Origin: Clostridiaceae bacterium
GTDB taxonomy: Bacteria; Bacillota; Clostridia; Lachnospirales; Lachnospiraceae
DNA length: 64,000 nt
Assembly: GCA_910575585.1 (NCBI GenBank)
Contig: CAJTGF010000003.1
Coordinates: forward strand, 79,027-143,026
Reading direction: 5' to 3'
Shown here piece after piece: positions 54,710-63,239 of the stretch. Numbering within the stretch: position 1 is the first letter of the stretch; each line of letters starts with the position of its first letter. The notes under the pieces are model-generated. The model made no database searches, had not been told where the DNA came from, and worked only from the letters and a program-made list of their open reading frames with translations. Made by a program: the position numbers and the translations under genes.

Positions 54710-55360
54710 ATGAAAAAAGAAAACGTGTTAGCAAGGATGAAAGAAGACTGCCTGGTGGCCGTGGTCCGGGCCAAGAATCTGGAGCAGGGCGAGAAAGTGG
54801 TTGACGCTATCATTGAGGGCGGTATCAACTTCATCGAGATCACCATGACCATGGACGAGGGCAACCCCATCGAATTTATCGCGGCCATGGTGAAAAAGTA
54901 CAAGGACAATGACAAGGTAGTCATCGGAGCGGGAACGGTACTGGATCCGGAGACCGCAAGGCAGGTGATCCTGGCAGGAGCAAACTATGTGGTGAGTCCG
55001 GGACTGAACGTGGACACCATCAGACTGTGCAACCGCTATCGGGTTCCCATGCTGCCGGGCGTTATGACTCCTACGGAGGCCATTACCGCCATGGAGGCAG
55101 GATGCGATATCATCAAGATCTTTCCGGGCAACATCGTGGGACCGGCAGCCATCAGCTCCTTCAAAGGACCCCTTCCCCAGGGCGAGTTCATGCCGTCCGG
55201 CGGCGTTGACGTGGACAACGTGGACAAATGGATCAAGGCAGGCGCTTACGCGGTAGGTACCGGTTCCAGTCTGACCAAGGGCGCCAAGACGGGAGATTTC
55301 GCGGCAGTGACGGCTAAGGCGAGAGAGTTTGTTGAGGCAGTGGCAGCGGCGAGAAAGTAA
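54710..55360 (+). CDS. KDPG aldolase (2-keto-3-deoxy-6-phosphogluconate aldolase)
   Basis: The enzyme splits KDPG to pyruvate and glyceraldehyde-3-phosphate. The 216-residue protein has the Schiff-base lysine in CDIIKIFPGNIVGP, the catalytic Glu in NFIEITMTMDEG, and the phosphate loop PSGGVDVDNVDKWI. Length is usual. I use ATG 54710 with AAAGGAGAAC upstream; an in-frame ATG at 54662 lies in the leader. It is 50 bp before the first KDG kinase gene, in the same transcript. Confidence 0.95.
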   Translation: MKKENVLARMKEDCLVAVVRAKNLEQGEKVVDAIIEGGINFIEITMTMDEGNPIEFIAAMVKKYKDNDKVVIGAGTVLDPETARQVILAGANYVVSPGLNVDTIRLCNRYRVPMLPGVMTPTEAITAMEAGCDIIKIFPGNIVGPAAISSFKGPLPQGEFMPSGGVDVDNVDKWIKAGAYAVGTGSSLTKGAKTGDFAAVTAKAREFVEAVAAARK

Positions 55361-55410
55361 TCATGAAAACAGGCAGCACCAAAAGAGATATATAAAAGGA
55401 GAACGAACAA

Positions 55411-56442
55411 ATGGCAAAGATTGTAACCATGGGCGAGATCATGTTGAGACTGTCCACACCTAACAACGAGAAATTTATCCAGGCAGACGAGTTTGATGTT
55501 AACTACGGCGGCGGCGAGGCCAATGTAGCCGTATCCCTGGCCAACTACGGCCATGACGCCCAGTTTGTGTCAGCGGTTCCGGCCAACCCCATCGGAGAGT
55601 GCGCGGTGGCGGCTCTTAGAAAGTACAACGTAGGGACAAAGCATATTGCCAGAAGCGGCGAGCGTCTGGGCATCTACTATCTGGAGACAGGCTCCGCCAT
55701 GAGAGCTTCCAACGTGGTCTACGACAGAGCTCACAGCTCCATTTCCACGGCAAAGCCGGAAGAGTTTGATTTTGACGCCATCTTTGAGGGCGCGGACTGG
55801 TTCCATTTTACCGGCATTACCCCCGCTGTCAGCGACGAGGCCATTGCCCTGACCGAAGCTGCCTTAAAAGCTGCCAAGGCCCACGGCGTAACGGTTTCCG
55901 TTGACCTTAACTTCCGCAAGAAACTGTGGTCATCCGAGAAAGCTCAGAAGGTTATGACCAACCTGATGCAGTACGTTGACGTGTGCATCGGCAACGAGGA
56001 GGATGCGGAGAAGGTTCTTGGCTTTAAGCCCGGCAGCACGGATGTGACCTCCGGCGAGCTGGAACTGGCCGGCTATGTGGACATCTTCAATCAGATGGCT
56101 GACAAGTTCGGATTTAAATACATCATCAGCTCCCTGAGGGAGAGCCACAGCGCCTCCGACAACGGCTGGTCCGCCTGCATCATGGACGGAAAGACCAGGG
56201 AGTTCTATCATTCCAGAAAGTACCACATCACGCCTATCGTGGACCGGGTAGGCGGCGGCGATTCCTTTGCGGCCGGACTGATCTGCGGCCTGGCCGACGG
56301 CAAGGACATGAAGGCGGCTCTGGAGTTTGCGGTGGCAGCCTCCGCACTGAAGCACACCATCCCCGGCGACTTTAACCTGGTGACCAGAGGAGATGTGGAG
56401 AATCTGGCAGGCGGCGACGGTTCCGGACGGGTACAGAGATAA
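55411..56442 (+). CDS. 2-keto-3-deoxygluconate kinase (PfkB family), copy 1
   Basis: KDG kinase phosphorylates KDG to KDPG. The 343-residue PfkB-type protein has the start MAKIVTMGEIMLRLSTPNNE, the substrate glycine loop VNYGGGEANVAVSLANYGHD, and the ATP and catalytic-base motif DRVGGGDSFAAGLICG. It follows the KDPG aldolase gene. A terminator at 56464 separates it from the second kinase. Confidence 0.92.
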   Translation: MAKIVTMGEIMLRLSTPNNEKFIQADEFDVNYGGGEANVAVSLANYGHDAQFVSAVPANPIGECAVAALRKYNVGTKHIARSGERLGIYYLETGSAMRASNVVYDRAHSSISTAKPEEFDFDAIFEGADWFHFTGITPAVSDEAIALTEAALKAAKAHGVTVSVDLNFRKKLWSSEKAQKVMTNLMQYVDVCIGNEEDAEKVLGFKPGSTDVTSGELELAGYVDIFNQMADKFGFKYIISSLRESHSASDNGWSACIMDGKTREFYHSRKYHITPIVDRVGGGDSFAAGLICGLADGKDMKAALEFAVAASALKHTIPGDFNLVTRGDVENLAGGDGSGRVQR

Positions 56443-56463
56443 CCTGCAAAGCCTGGAATAGTA

Positions 56464-56512
56464 AAAAAGGACAGCTCCATGCTTGTAAAAAAGCAACAGG
56501 GCTGTCCTTTTT
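56464..56512 (+). terminator. Terminator between the two kinase genes
   Basis: A 12-bp stem AAAAAGGACAGC (56464-56475) and GCTGTCCTTTTT (56501-56512) ends in a T-tract. It ends, or partly ends, the aldolase-kinase transcript. Confidence 0.8.
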
Positions 56513-56546
56513 CAAAAGGCAGAAAAGGAAAGGAGTTACGTAAGCT

Positions 56547-57575
56547 ATGAAAGAGAAAAGAAACTTTGATCTGCTGACTTTGGGGCAGCTGCTGCTGCGC
56601 CTTTCCCCGCCAAACAATGAGCGTCTGGTGCGGGGCGATATCTTTGAGAAACAGGTGGGAGGAGCCGAGTTAAACGTGGCGGTGGGAGTGTCGCTGTTAG
56701 GACTCCACGCAGGCGTCATCTCCAAACTGCCTGCCCACGATATGGGAAACTTTATGAAAAGCAAGATCCGTTCTTACGGCATCAGCGACGACTATTTCCT
56801 GTACGACAATTCCCCTTCTGCCAGGGTGGGGATCTATTACTACGAAAACGGCGCCTATCCCAGAAAGCCAAAGGTGATCTATGACCGCAGCAACAGTTCC
56901 TTCTATTCCCTGACCATTGACGAAATACCAAAGGAAACCTACAGGGCCAGCCGGTGTTTCCACACCACAGGCATTACCCTGGCTTTAAATGAGACGATCC
57001 GGGATACGGCTGTGGAGATGATCAAGCGGTTTAAGGAAGCAGGGACTTTGGTGTCCTTTGACGTAAACTTCCGGGGCAATCTGTGGACAGGAGAGCAGGC
57101 CAAGGAATGCATAGAGAGGATCCTTCCCTATGTGGATATCTTTTTCTGCTCTGAGGATACGGCCCGCCTTACGTTTAAGAAGACGGGAACGGCCAAGGAG
57201 ATGATGAAGAGCTTTACCCAGGAGTATCCCATCTCCATAGTAGCTTCCACCCAAAGGGTGGTACACAGCCCAAAGAGGCACAGCTTTGGTTCCGTGATAT
57301 ACGACGCCGGGAAAAACCGGTACTATGAGGAAGAGCCGTATCAGGATATTGAGGTGGTGGACCGGATCGGCAGCGGGGACGCCTATATTTCCGGGGCCCT
57401 CTACGGGCTTCTCACCAGCGACTTTGACTGCGCTAAGGCCGTGCGGTACGGCAATGCCGCCAGCGCGGTTAAAAACACCATTCCCGGAGATCTCCCCTCC
57501 TCAGATCTGGAGGAGCTGGAGACTATCATCCGCGCCCACAGCCAGAAAGGGCCTCAGAGCGAGATGGCCAGATAA
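56547..57575 (+). CDS. PfkB-family sugar kinase, KDG kinase-like copy 2
   Basis: The 342-residue protein is a diverged paralogue of the first kinase: FDLLTLGQLLLRLSPPNNER, VGGAELNVAVGVSLLGLHAG, and the catalytic-base loop DRIGSGDAYISGALYGLLTS are preserved. Substrate-contact residues differ from copy 1 (for example GRxx to GAE near the glycine loop), so it may take a related sugar acid. AAAGGAG precedes the ATG. It is separated from copy 1 by a terminator. It converges with the PTS-IIC-like gene. Confidence 0.88.
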   Translation: MKEKRNFDLLTLGQLLLRLSPPNNERLVRGDIFEKQVGGAELNVAVGVSLLGLHAGVISKLPAHDMGNFMKSKIRSYGISDDYFLYDNSPSARVGIYYYENGAYPRKPKVIYDRSNSSFYSLTIDEIPKETYRASRCFHTTGITLALNETIRDTAVEMIKRFKEAGTLVSFDVNFRGNLWTGEQAKECIERILPYVDIFFCSEDTARLTFKKTGTAKEMMKSFTQEYPISIVASTQRVVHSPKRHSFGSVIYDAGKNRYYEEEPYQDIEVVDRIGSGDAYISGALYGLLTSDFDCAKAVRYGNAASAVKNTIPGDLPSSDLEELETIIRAHSQKGPQSEMAR

Positions 57576-57583
57576 CGGCCGGA

Positions 57584-58606
57584 TCACAGCTGCAGTTTTA
57601 GATCCCCGTCGGCGATCCACCCTGCCTGTTTCAGGATTTTTCCAAATATCCAGGTAAGGACGGCAGGCAGGATGAAGCACACAAGAAGGATGCCGGCCCA
57701 CACCCCGCCCCCTCCGTTCATGGCGGTGTACACGCCGATGGGGCCTACCAATCCGCAGGTTCCCATGCCGGAGCCGGCGGGGATATTCTCCAGGTGAAAA
57801 ATTACGGTGGCTATGGGGCCGGTGACCATGGAAGCCAGGGTGGGAGGGATCCAGATCCTGGGGTTTTTTACAATATTGCCCATCTGGAGCATGGAGGTGC
57901 CAAGGCCCTGGGCCAGAAGGCCGCCAATGCCGTTTTCCCCAAAGCTTAAGACCGCAAAGCCCACCATCTGGGCGCAGCACCCGGCAGTGGCCGCTCCGCC
58001 GGCAAGGCCGTCAAGGCTTAACATGATGCAGATGGCGGCGCTGCTGATGGGAAGGGTCAGGGCAATGCCCATGAGAGCGGATACCAGGATGCCCATAAGG
58101 AAGGGCTGCATGTTTGTAGCGGTTTTTACCAGGCTGCCAAAGGCTGTCATAAAAGAGGAGACGCCGGGGCCGGCAAACCGGGCCGCGGCAACGCCGCAGA
58201 TAATGGTGACGGCAGGGGTAATAAGGATATCCACCCGGGTTTCCTTGGACACAGCCTTGCCGGACTCCACGGCGGCGATAGCGGCCACAAAAGCTCCCAC
58301 AGGCCCGCCCAGGGCATTGCCGGCGATGCCTGCGGTGGCGGCGGACAAAAGGACCAGCTGGGGCGCCTGCAGGGCATAGGCAATGGAGACCCCCAGGGCG
58401 GCTCCGGTGGCTTCTTTGGCGTATTGGGAGATGATGTGAAAGGTTTCGAGGTTGGTCTTTTCGCCTAAGGTGGCGAAGATGGTACCGATGAGCAGGGAGG
58501 CAAAGAGGCCGAAGGCCATGGCTCCCATAGCGTCGATGAAATAGGTTTTAAGAGACGGATGAATATTCTTGCGTTCTAAAAACGCGTTTATACCGGTTGG
58601 TTTCAT
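57584..58606 (-). CDS. PTS_EIIC_2 / PfoR-like membrane protein
   Basis: The 340-residue protein has about nine to ten hydrophobic segments and the PTS_EIIC_2 features: NIHPSLKTYFIDAMGAMAFG at the start, GNALGGPVGAFVAAIAAVES in the middle and GPIGVYTAMNGGGGVWAGIL near the end. The family was first noted as PfoR-like 'toxin regulator', but is structurally a PTS IIC-type sugar carrier. No EIIA or EIIB gene lies next to it, so the energy source and substrate are open. The nearby uronate genes make a sugar-acid plausible. Confidence 0.85.
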   Translation of the reverse strand: MKPTGINAFLERKNIHPSLKTYFIDAMGAMAFGLFASLLIGTIFATLGEKTNLETFHIISQYAKEATGAALGVSIAYALQAPQLVLLSAATAGIAGNALGGPVGAFVAAIAAVESGKAVSKETRVDILITPAVTIICGVAAARFAGPGVSSFMTAFGSLVKTATNMQPFLMGILVSALMGIALTLPISSAAICIMLSLDGLAGGAATAGCCAQMVGFAVLSFGENGIGGLLAQGLGTSMLQMGNIVKNPRIWIPPTLASMVTGPIATVIFHLENIPAGSGMGTCGLVGPIGVYTAMNGGGGVWAGILLVCFILPAVLTWIFGKILKQAGWIADGDLKLQL

Positions 58607-59016
58607 GTGTGTTCCTCCTCGTTGATATGTACGCTCGGAATCTCTCTTGCACCTGCCTTTGTGGATGATTTTCCGTCATATGCACATAAATTTAATCAAC
58701 GTACGTTCCACGTACGCCTCGTAAGTTTATGCACATCTGACAAAAAATCATCTCACAAAATCAGGAACAAAGAGACTCCGAGAGTACATTGATAAAAAAC
58801 TCCTGTAACGGCAGTTCCAGGTCTTTGGCAGGATGGGAGATATGCACACATTTGACTTCCCAGGGTCAAAGCAGTTTCTGTAATGTCCTTGATTTTACCA
58901 TAGATCTGTGAAAATGCAATAGCATGTTAAAAAAATATCAAAAGCCGCGATTGATTTACCGTAAGATTGGCAGTATAATGAAGAAAACGATCAAACGGAA
59001 TATGCAGGAGGTATTT
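58607..59016. promoter_or_regulatory. 410-bp divergent intergenic region with a long inverted repeat
   Basis: The gap holds an imperfect inverted repeat of about 43 bp per arm (58652-58694 and 58721-58764; core GATGATTTT ... AAAATCATC), around a centre with two ACGTACG boxes. There is no T-tract. The rest is AT-rich and should contain the promoters for both divergent genes. I found no clear consensus. No gene is supported. Confidence 0.55.
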
Positions 59017-59874
59017 ATGGGAAAAGCAAAGCGGTATCAGTATGATTATGAGCAGTATGAGGACGGCAAAGGGCCAAAGACCATGGTGGAAGATATCCTG
59101 TCGGACCCGGAGTTTGGCCAGGTGACGGATCTGACCATCGGAAGCTGGGGCGACGCGTGCGGGGACAGCTGCCAGGATATCCTTGACGGGATCACAGACA
59201 ACAAGGATCGGTTTGCCCATGTGGAGAAGTTGTTTGTGGGGGATATGGATTACGAGGAGTGCGAGGTCTCCTGGATCATGCAGGGGAATTACGGCAGGCT
59301 GTGGAAAGCGCTGCCGGGCCTTAAGGAGCTGACCATCAAGGGCAGTACGGATCTTATTTTGGGGGATGTGGAACACGAGAATCTGGAGTCTTTGACCATT
59401 ATCTGCGGAGGTCTTGGCACGTCGGTGTTTGAGGAACTAAAACGGGCCAAACTGCCAAGCCTTAAAAAGCTGGTTTTGTACATAGGCATTGAAAATTACG
59501 GGTTTGACGGCACCAAAGACACGGTGAAGGCGTTTTTGGAGGAGTCGGATTTCCCAAACCTTGTCCATCTTGGCATTGAGGACAGCGAGATCCAGGACGA
59601 TCTGGCGCAGGTGGCGCTGGAGAGCAAGTATATGAGCCGGATCCACACCCTTGACCTTGCCAACGGGACGCTGACGGACAAAGGCGGGGCGCTGCTCCTT
59701 GAAAAGCTGCCCCAATTCCCCAACATCCAGGTTTTGGATGTCCACTACCACTACATGTCCGACGGCATGGTGAAAAAACTTAACCAGCTTCCCATCCAGG
59801 TAGACGCCTCGGAACCCAATGAGGCGGAGGAGTACCACGGCGAGATCTGGATGAACGCCATGCTGACGGAATGA
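59017..59874 (+). CDS. STM4015-family leucine-rich-repeat-like protein
   Basis: The 285-residue protein has a conserved N-terminal segment (KTMVEDILSDPEFGQVTDLT) and irregular leucine-rich-like repeats (LKELTIKGS, LESLTIICG, LKKLVLYIG, LVHLGIEDS, IHTLDLANG). It matches, by order and sequence feel, STM4015 of Salmonella, and STM4014-4011-like genes follow in the same order. The function is unknown. I start at ATG 59017, with GCAGGAGG upstream. Its stop overlaps the next start (ATGA). Confidence 0.82.
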   Translation: MGKAKRYQYDYEQYEDGKGPKTMVEDILSDPEFGQVTDLTIGSWGDACGDSCQDILDGITDNKDRFAHVEKLFVGDMDYEECEVSWIMQGNYGRLWKALPGLKELTIKGSTDLILGDVEHENLESLTIICGGLGTSVFEELKRAKLPSLKKLVLYIGIENYGFDGTKDTVKAFLEESDFPNLVHLGIEDSEIQDDLAQVALESKYMSRIHTLDLANGTLTDKGGALLLEKLPQFPNIQVLDVHYHYMSDGMVKKLNQLPIQVDASEPNEAEEYHGEIWMNAMLTE

Positions 59875-60974
59875 GCCGTCTGATGCTTCTGGGGAACCCC
59901 GGGACAAAGCGGACCCGATATCTGGAAAAAGGGGCTGCCCTTTGGGGCGTTCAGCTATGCCTGTTAGACTGGAAAGAGTTTCCCAAAAACCTTCTGTCCC
60001 AGGACAGCGGGGCGGGACCGTTTTTTTTAAAGATTGATCCGCCGCTGTGGGACAGCTGCTGTCTGGAACAGCTTTCCGGGCTGACATGGGAGTACAAAGA
60101 AAACCTGATGGAGCTGGCGCGGCAGGGCAGCAGGGGGAAGATCTGTTTTTTCAATGATCCGAAGACCATAAAGGCGCTTTTGGATAAAAGGGGCTGTAAA
60201 CGGCGGCTTCGGGAAATGGGGATCCCTGTGACAGAGGAGTTGGAGTTTTTTGACTGGGAAGGCGGCAAAAAGGAAGGACCAGGGCAGTATCCCCGGTTTT
60301 CAGACCTTCTTGACGCCATGAAAGATCAGGGGATATTCCAGGTTTTTTTAAAACCCAATTACGGATCCGGGGCGGCCGGGGTCATGGCTCTGCGGTGTGA
60401 TCCTGCAAAAGGGCAGATGGTTCTTTACACCTGCGCCGCCAAAGACTCGGAGACAGGCCGGCTAGTGAACACCAAAAGGCTTCGGCGGTTTGGGGACCGG
60501 CAGCAGGTAAGCGACATGGCGCAGCTGCTTTTAAGACAGGACTGCATTGCGGAACGATGGTATCCCAAGGCGGAGCATAATGGCCATTCTTATGATCTGC
60601 GGGTGGTGGTCCAGGACGGGGAAGTGGATTTTGCGCTGGCCCGTCTGTCAAAAGGTCCCATTACCAACCTGCAGCTAAATAACCGTCCTCTGAAAGCGGA
60701 GGAGCTGGGGCTTTCTGATTCGGTGTGGGACAGGGTGAGACAGATCTGTCTGAAAGCTGCCGGGTGCTATCCGGGGCTTCGCAGCGCAGGGATCGACATC
60801 CTTCTGGAAAAAGGCAGCCTTCGGCCCAGAGTCATCGAGATGAACGGACAGGGGGATCTGATTTACCAGGACATCTACGGGGAGAACCGGATCTACCAAA
60901 AGCAGGGAAAGATGATGAGGGAATGGCAAATGAGGAGACAGTGGGAGGACAGGATATGGAAGAATACATGTTAG
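59871..60974 (+). CDS. STM4014-family ATP-grasp protein
   Basis: The 367-residue protein has an ATP-grasp core: KTIKALLDKRGCKRRLREMG, then FQVFLKPNYGSGAAGVMALR (ATP-binding Lys and Gly-rich loop), YDLRVVVQDGEVDFALARLS, and the metal-binding RPRVIEMNGQGDLIYQDIYG. ATP-grasp enzymes join a carboxylate to an amine or thiol through an acyl-phosphate. STM4014 of Salmonella has the same place and type. The first four bases overlap the STM4015-like gene and its end overlaps the next by 19 bp. Confidence 0.85.
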   Translation: MSRLMLLGNPGTKRTRYLEKGAALWGVQLCLLDWKEFPKNLLSQDSGAGPFFLKIDPPLWDSCCLEQLSGLTWEYKENLMELARQGSRGKICFFNDPKTIKALLDKRGCKRRLREMGIPVTEELEFFDWEGGKKEGPGQYPRFSDLLDAMKDQGIFQVFLKPNYGSGAAGVMALRCDPAKGQMVLYTCAAKDSETGRLVNTKRLRRFGDRQQVSDMAQLLLRQDCIAERWYPKAEHNGHSYDLRVVVQDGEVDFALARLSKGPITNLQLNNRPLKAEELGLSDSVWDRVRQICLKAAGCYPGLRSAGIDILLEKGSLRPRVIEMNGQGDLIYQDIYGENRIYQKQGKMMREWQMRRQWEDRIWKNTC

Positions 60975-61873
60975 CGCAGGAAATGGACGGCGCGGCTAAG
61001 ACCATGGGAAGCAAGAAAGACGGCGAGGTGCCTTTCCGCCTGTTGGCCTCTTCGGCCGCAAGGAAAGAGCCGTCTGTGGATATGAGCCGGGTCGTAGGGT
61101 GTATGGATATTCTGTTTATCTGCCTGGACACCCTGCGGTACGACGTGGCGGTGAGGGAGGAGGAGAAAGGGACCACCAAGGTCCTTAACCGGTACGGAAG
61201 ATGGCAGAAATGCCAGGCTCCGGGGAATTTTACATGGCCGTCCCACCACGCCATGTTCTCCGGGTTTCTTCCGGCGCCCTGGGATTCCAAAAATGTGGCG
61301 GACCGGGAGCTGTTGTTTTTCCCCAAGCAGATCGGCCTGGGCAATAAGGTTCCCAAAGGGGCATACGGCTTTTCGGGCAGCACCATTATGGAGGGGCTGG
61401 AAAAGGACGGGTACGATACGTGGTGCGTAGGCGGCGTGTCCTTTTTTGACAAGCGGTCCGACCTGGGCAAGGTGTTCCCCGGATATTTTCAGAAAAGCTA
61501 CTGGCACCCTTCCTTTGGGTGCCAGGTGAAGGACAGCTTTAAAAATCAGGTGGATCTTCTTTTGCGGAAGGCAAAAGAGGCGGAGGAGGAGAGGAAGATC
61601 TTTCTGTACCTGAACGTAGACGCCATCCACTATCCCAATTATTTTTATCTGGAGGCAGCGGACCACGACACCGTGGAAAGCCATGGGGCGGCGCTGCGGT
61701 ACGTTGACGGACAGCTGGGAAGACTGCTTGACGGGTGGAAGGAGAAGCGGGGGGACGCCTTTGTCATCTGCTGCTCGGACCATGGGACGTGTTACGGGGA
61801 GGATGGGTGTCAGTTTCATGGGATCAATCATCCTGTGGTAAATACGGTTCCCTACAAGCATTTTTTTCTGTGA
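60956..61873 (+). CDS. STM4013-family alkaline-phosphatase-fold hydrolase
   Basis: The protein (~305 residues) has a sulfatase/phosphatase-like core: DILFICLDTLRYDVAV with the first metal Asp, NFTWPSHHAMFSGFLP with the Ser/Thr nucleophile region (TWPSH), then LNVDAIHYPNY and FVICCSDHGTCYGEDGC (metal-binding D-H). This arrangement matches STM4013. I use ATG 60956, with GGAGGAC upstream, though the conserved part starts near MSRVVGCMDILF (about 61080), so a later start is possible. The substrate is not known. Confidence 0.82.
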   Translation: MEEYMLAQEMDGAAKTMGSKKDGEVPFRLLASSAARKEPSVDMSRVVGCMDILFICLDTLRYDVAVREEEKGTTKVLNRYGRWQKCQAPGNFTWPSHHAMFSGFLPAPWDSKNVADRELLFFPKQIGLGNKVPKGAYGFSGSTIMEGLEKDGYDTWCVGGVSFFDKRSDLGKVFPGYFQKSYWHPSFGCQVKDSFKNQVDLLLRKAKEAEEERKIFLYLNVDAIHYPNYFYLEAADHDTVESHGAALRYVDGQLGRLLDGWKEKRGDAFVICCSDHGTCYGEDGCQFHGINHPVVNTVPYKHFFL

Positions 61874-61895
61874 AGACGGAGAAGAGGGCGTTTTT

Positions 61896-63239
61896 ATGAT
61901 TAATCCATACATTCAATATATGTACAGTTACCCCCACAAGACAGCCTACAGGCCCATGAGCGGGGTGTCTCTTTGGGATTATAAGGACAAGCTTAAAGGG
62001 CCGGGCCACGGGCTGTACCTCCATATCCCTTTTTGCCAGGGAAAATGCGGTTACTGCAATCTGTTTTCCGTCACCGGCGCCAATAGGGAGGCCATGGAGC
62101 GCTACCTGGAGGTTGTATGGCGGCAGGCAGAGCAGTACGCCGGCATACTGAAAAGCCAAGGGAGCAGCTTTTCAAGCGTTACCATTGGGGGCGGAACTCC
62201 TTTGTGCTTGCAGGAGGCCCAGCTGGATCAGGTGTTTTCCCGGATCGAGAGCTGGTTTACCCTGGAATCGGGGCGGGACGTGGTCATTGAGACGGCGCCC
62301 AACCAGACGGACAGGGGGAAGTTAAAGATCTTAAAGGACGCGGGGGTCACCAGGGTCAGCATGGGGATCCAGAGCTTTTGCCAGGAGGAGCTGGCTGCCT
62401 TGCGGCGGGGCCACAGCCCGGATCAGGCGAGAAAGGCTCTGGATCTTTTACTGTCCTTTGGTTTTGCCTGCGTAAACCTGGACTTTATCTATGGGATCCC
62501 GGGACAGGATACGGCGTCTCTGATCCGATCCCTTAAGGAGGCGGTGGCGTATAGTCCTCAGGAGATCTTTTTATATCCCCTGTACATCAAGCATGGCGCA
62601 GGGCTGGAGAGAGAGGGGATGGAGCCGGAGCCTCAAAAGGCGTACGAACAGTATCAGGAGGCCAGCAAATTTCTTAAGTCAAAGGGGTTTTGTCAGGATT
62701 CCATGCGGCGGTTTGTATACCGGGACGGGGCCCGGCGGGAATTTTCCGACTGCGGTTTTTCCACCTCCCTGGCCCTTGGCTGCGGAGGCAGAAGCTATGT
62801 GGGCAATCTTCATTTCTGCACGCCTTACGCCATAACCGCCCATCAGTGCAAAAAGGAGCTTTTGGCATACCAGGAGACAAAAGATTTTACACAGATCCGC
62901 CACGGCATCCGCCTTTCCCAAGACGAGGAAAAGAGGCGGTATGTGATCCGCCATGTGCTGATCCGGCCTGGGGTCAAAGAGGAATGGTATCAGGAGCGGT
63001 TTAAAAGCCGGATTTTGGAGGATTTTCCTCAGATCGCCCGGTGGATGGAGGAAGGGTTTGCGGCAAGGGAAGAAGGAAATTATCTGGTCCTCACGGATAA
63101 GGGCATGGGACTTTCGGATTATCTGGGTCCACAGCTGATCTCAAAGGCTGTCCTTGAGGCTATGAGAGAGTGGGAGGAAAACCATGGATTTAAGACCACG
63201 GCGTATGATCCTTTACAGAGGAAGCCTGAAAAGCTGTAA
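61896..63239 (+). CDS. STM4012-family radical SAM protein (HemN-like)
   Basis: The 447-residue protein has the radical SAM cluster motif HIPFCQGKCGYCNLFS (C-x3-C-x2-C), then VTIGGGTPLCL, VSMGIQSFCQEELAALRRGH and NLDFIYGIPGQD, as in HemN/HemW-like enzymes, plus a C-terminal domain. It opens a 4Fe-4S-generated adenosyl radical reaction; the substrate is unknown. GGGCG sits before the ATG rather than a strong AGGAGG. Its last 56 bp overlap the next gene in another frame. Confidence 0.88.
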   Translation: MINPYIQYMYSYPHKTAYRPMSGVSLWDYKDKLKGPGHGLYLHIPFCQGKCGYCNLFSVTGANREAMERYLEVVWRQAEQYAGILKSQGSSFSSVTIGGGTPLCLQEAQLDQVFSRIESWFTLESGRDVVIETAPNQTDRGKLKILKDAGVTRVSMGIQSFCQEELAALRRGHSPDQARKALDLLLSFGFACVNLDFIYGIPGQDTASLIRSLKEAVAYSPQEIFLYPLYIKHGAGLEREGMEPEPQKAYEQYQEASKFLKSKGFCQDSMRRFVYRDGARREFSDCGFSTSLALGCGGRSYVGNLHFCTPYAITAHQCKKELLAYQETKDFTQIRHGIRLSQDEEKRRYVIRHVLIRPGVKEEWYQERFKSRILEDFPQIARWMEEGFAAREEGNYLVLTDKGMGLSDYLGPQLISKAVLEAMREWEENHGFKTTAYDPLQRKPEKL

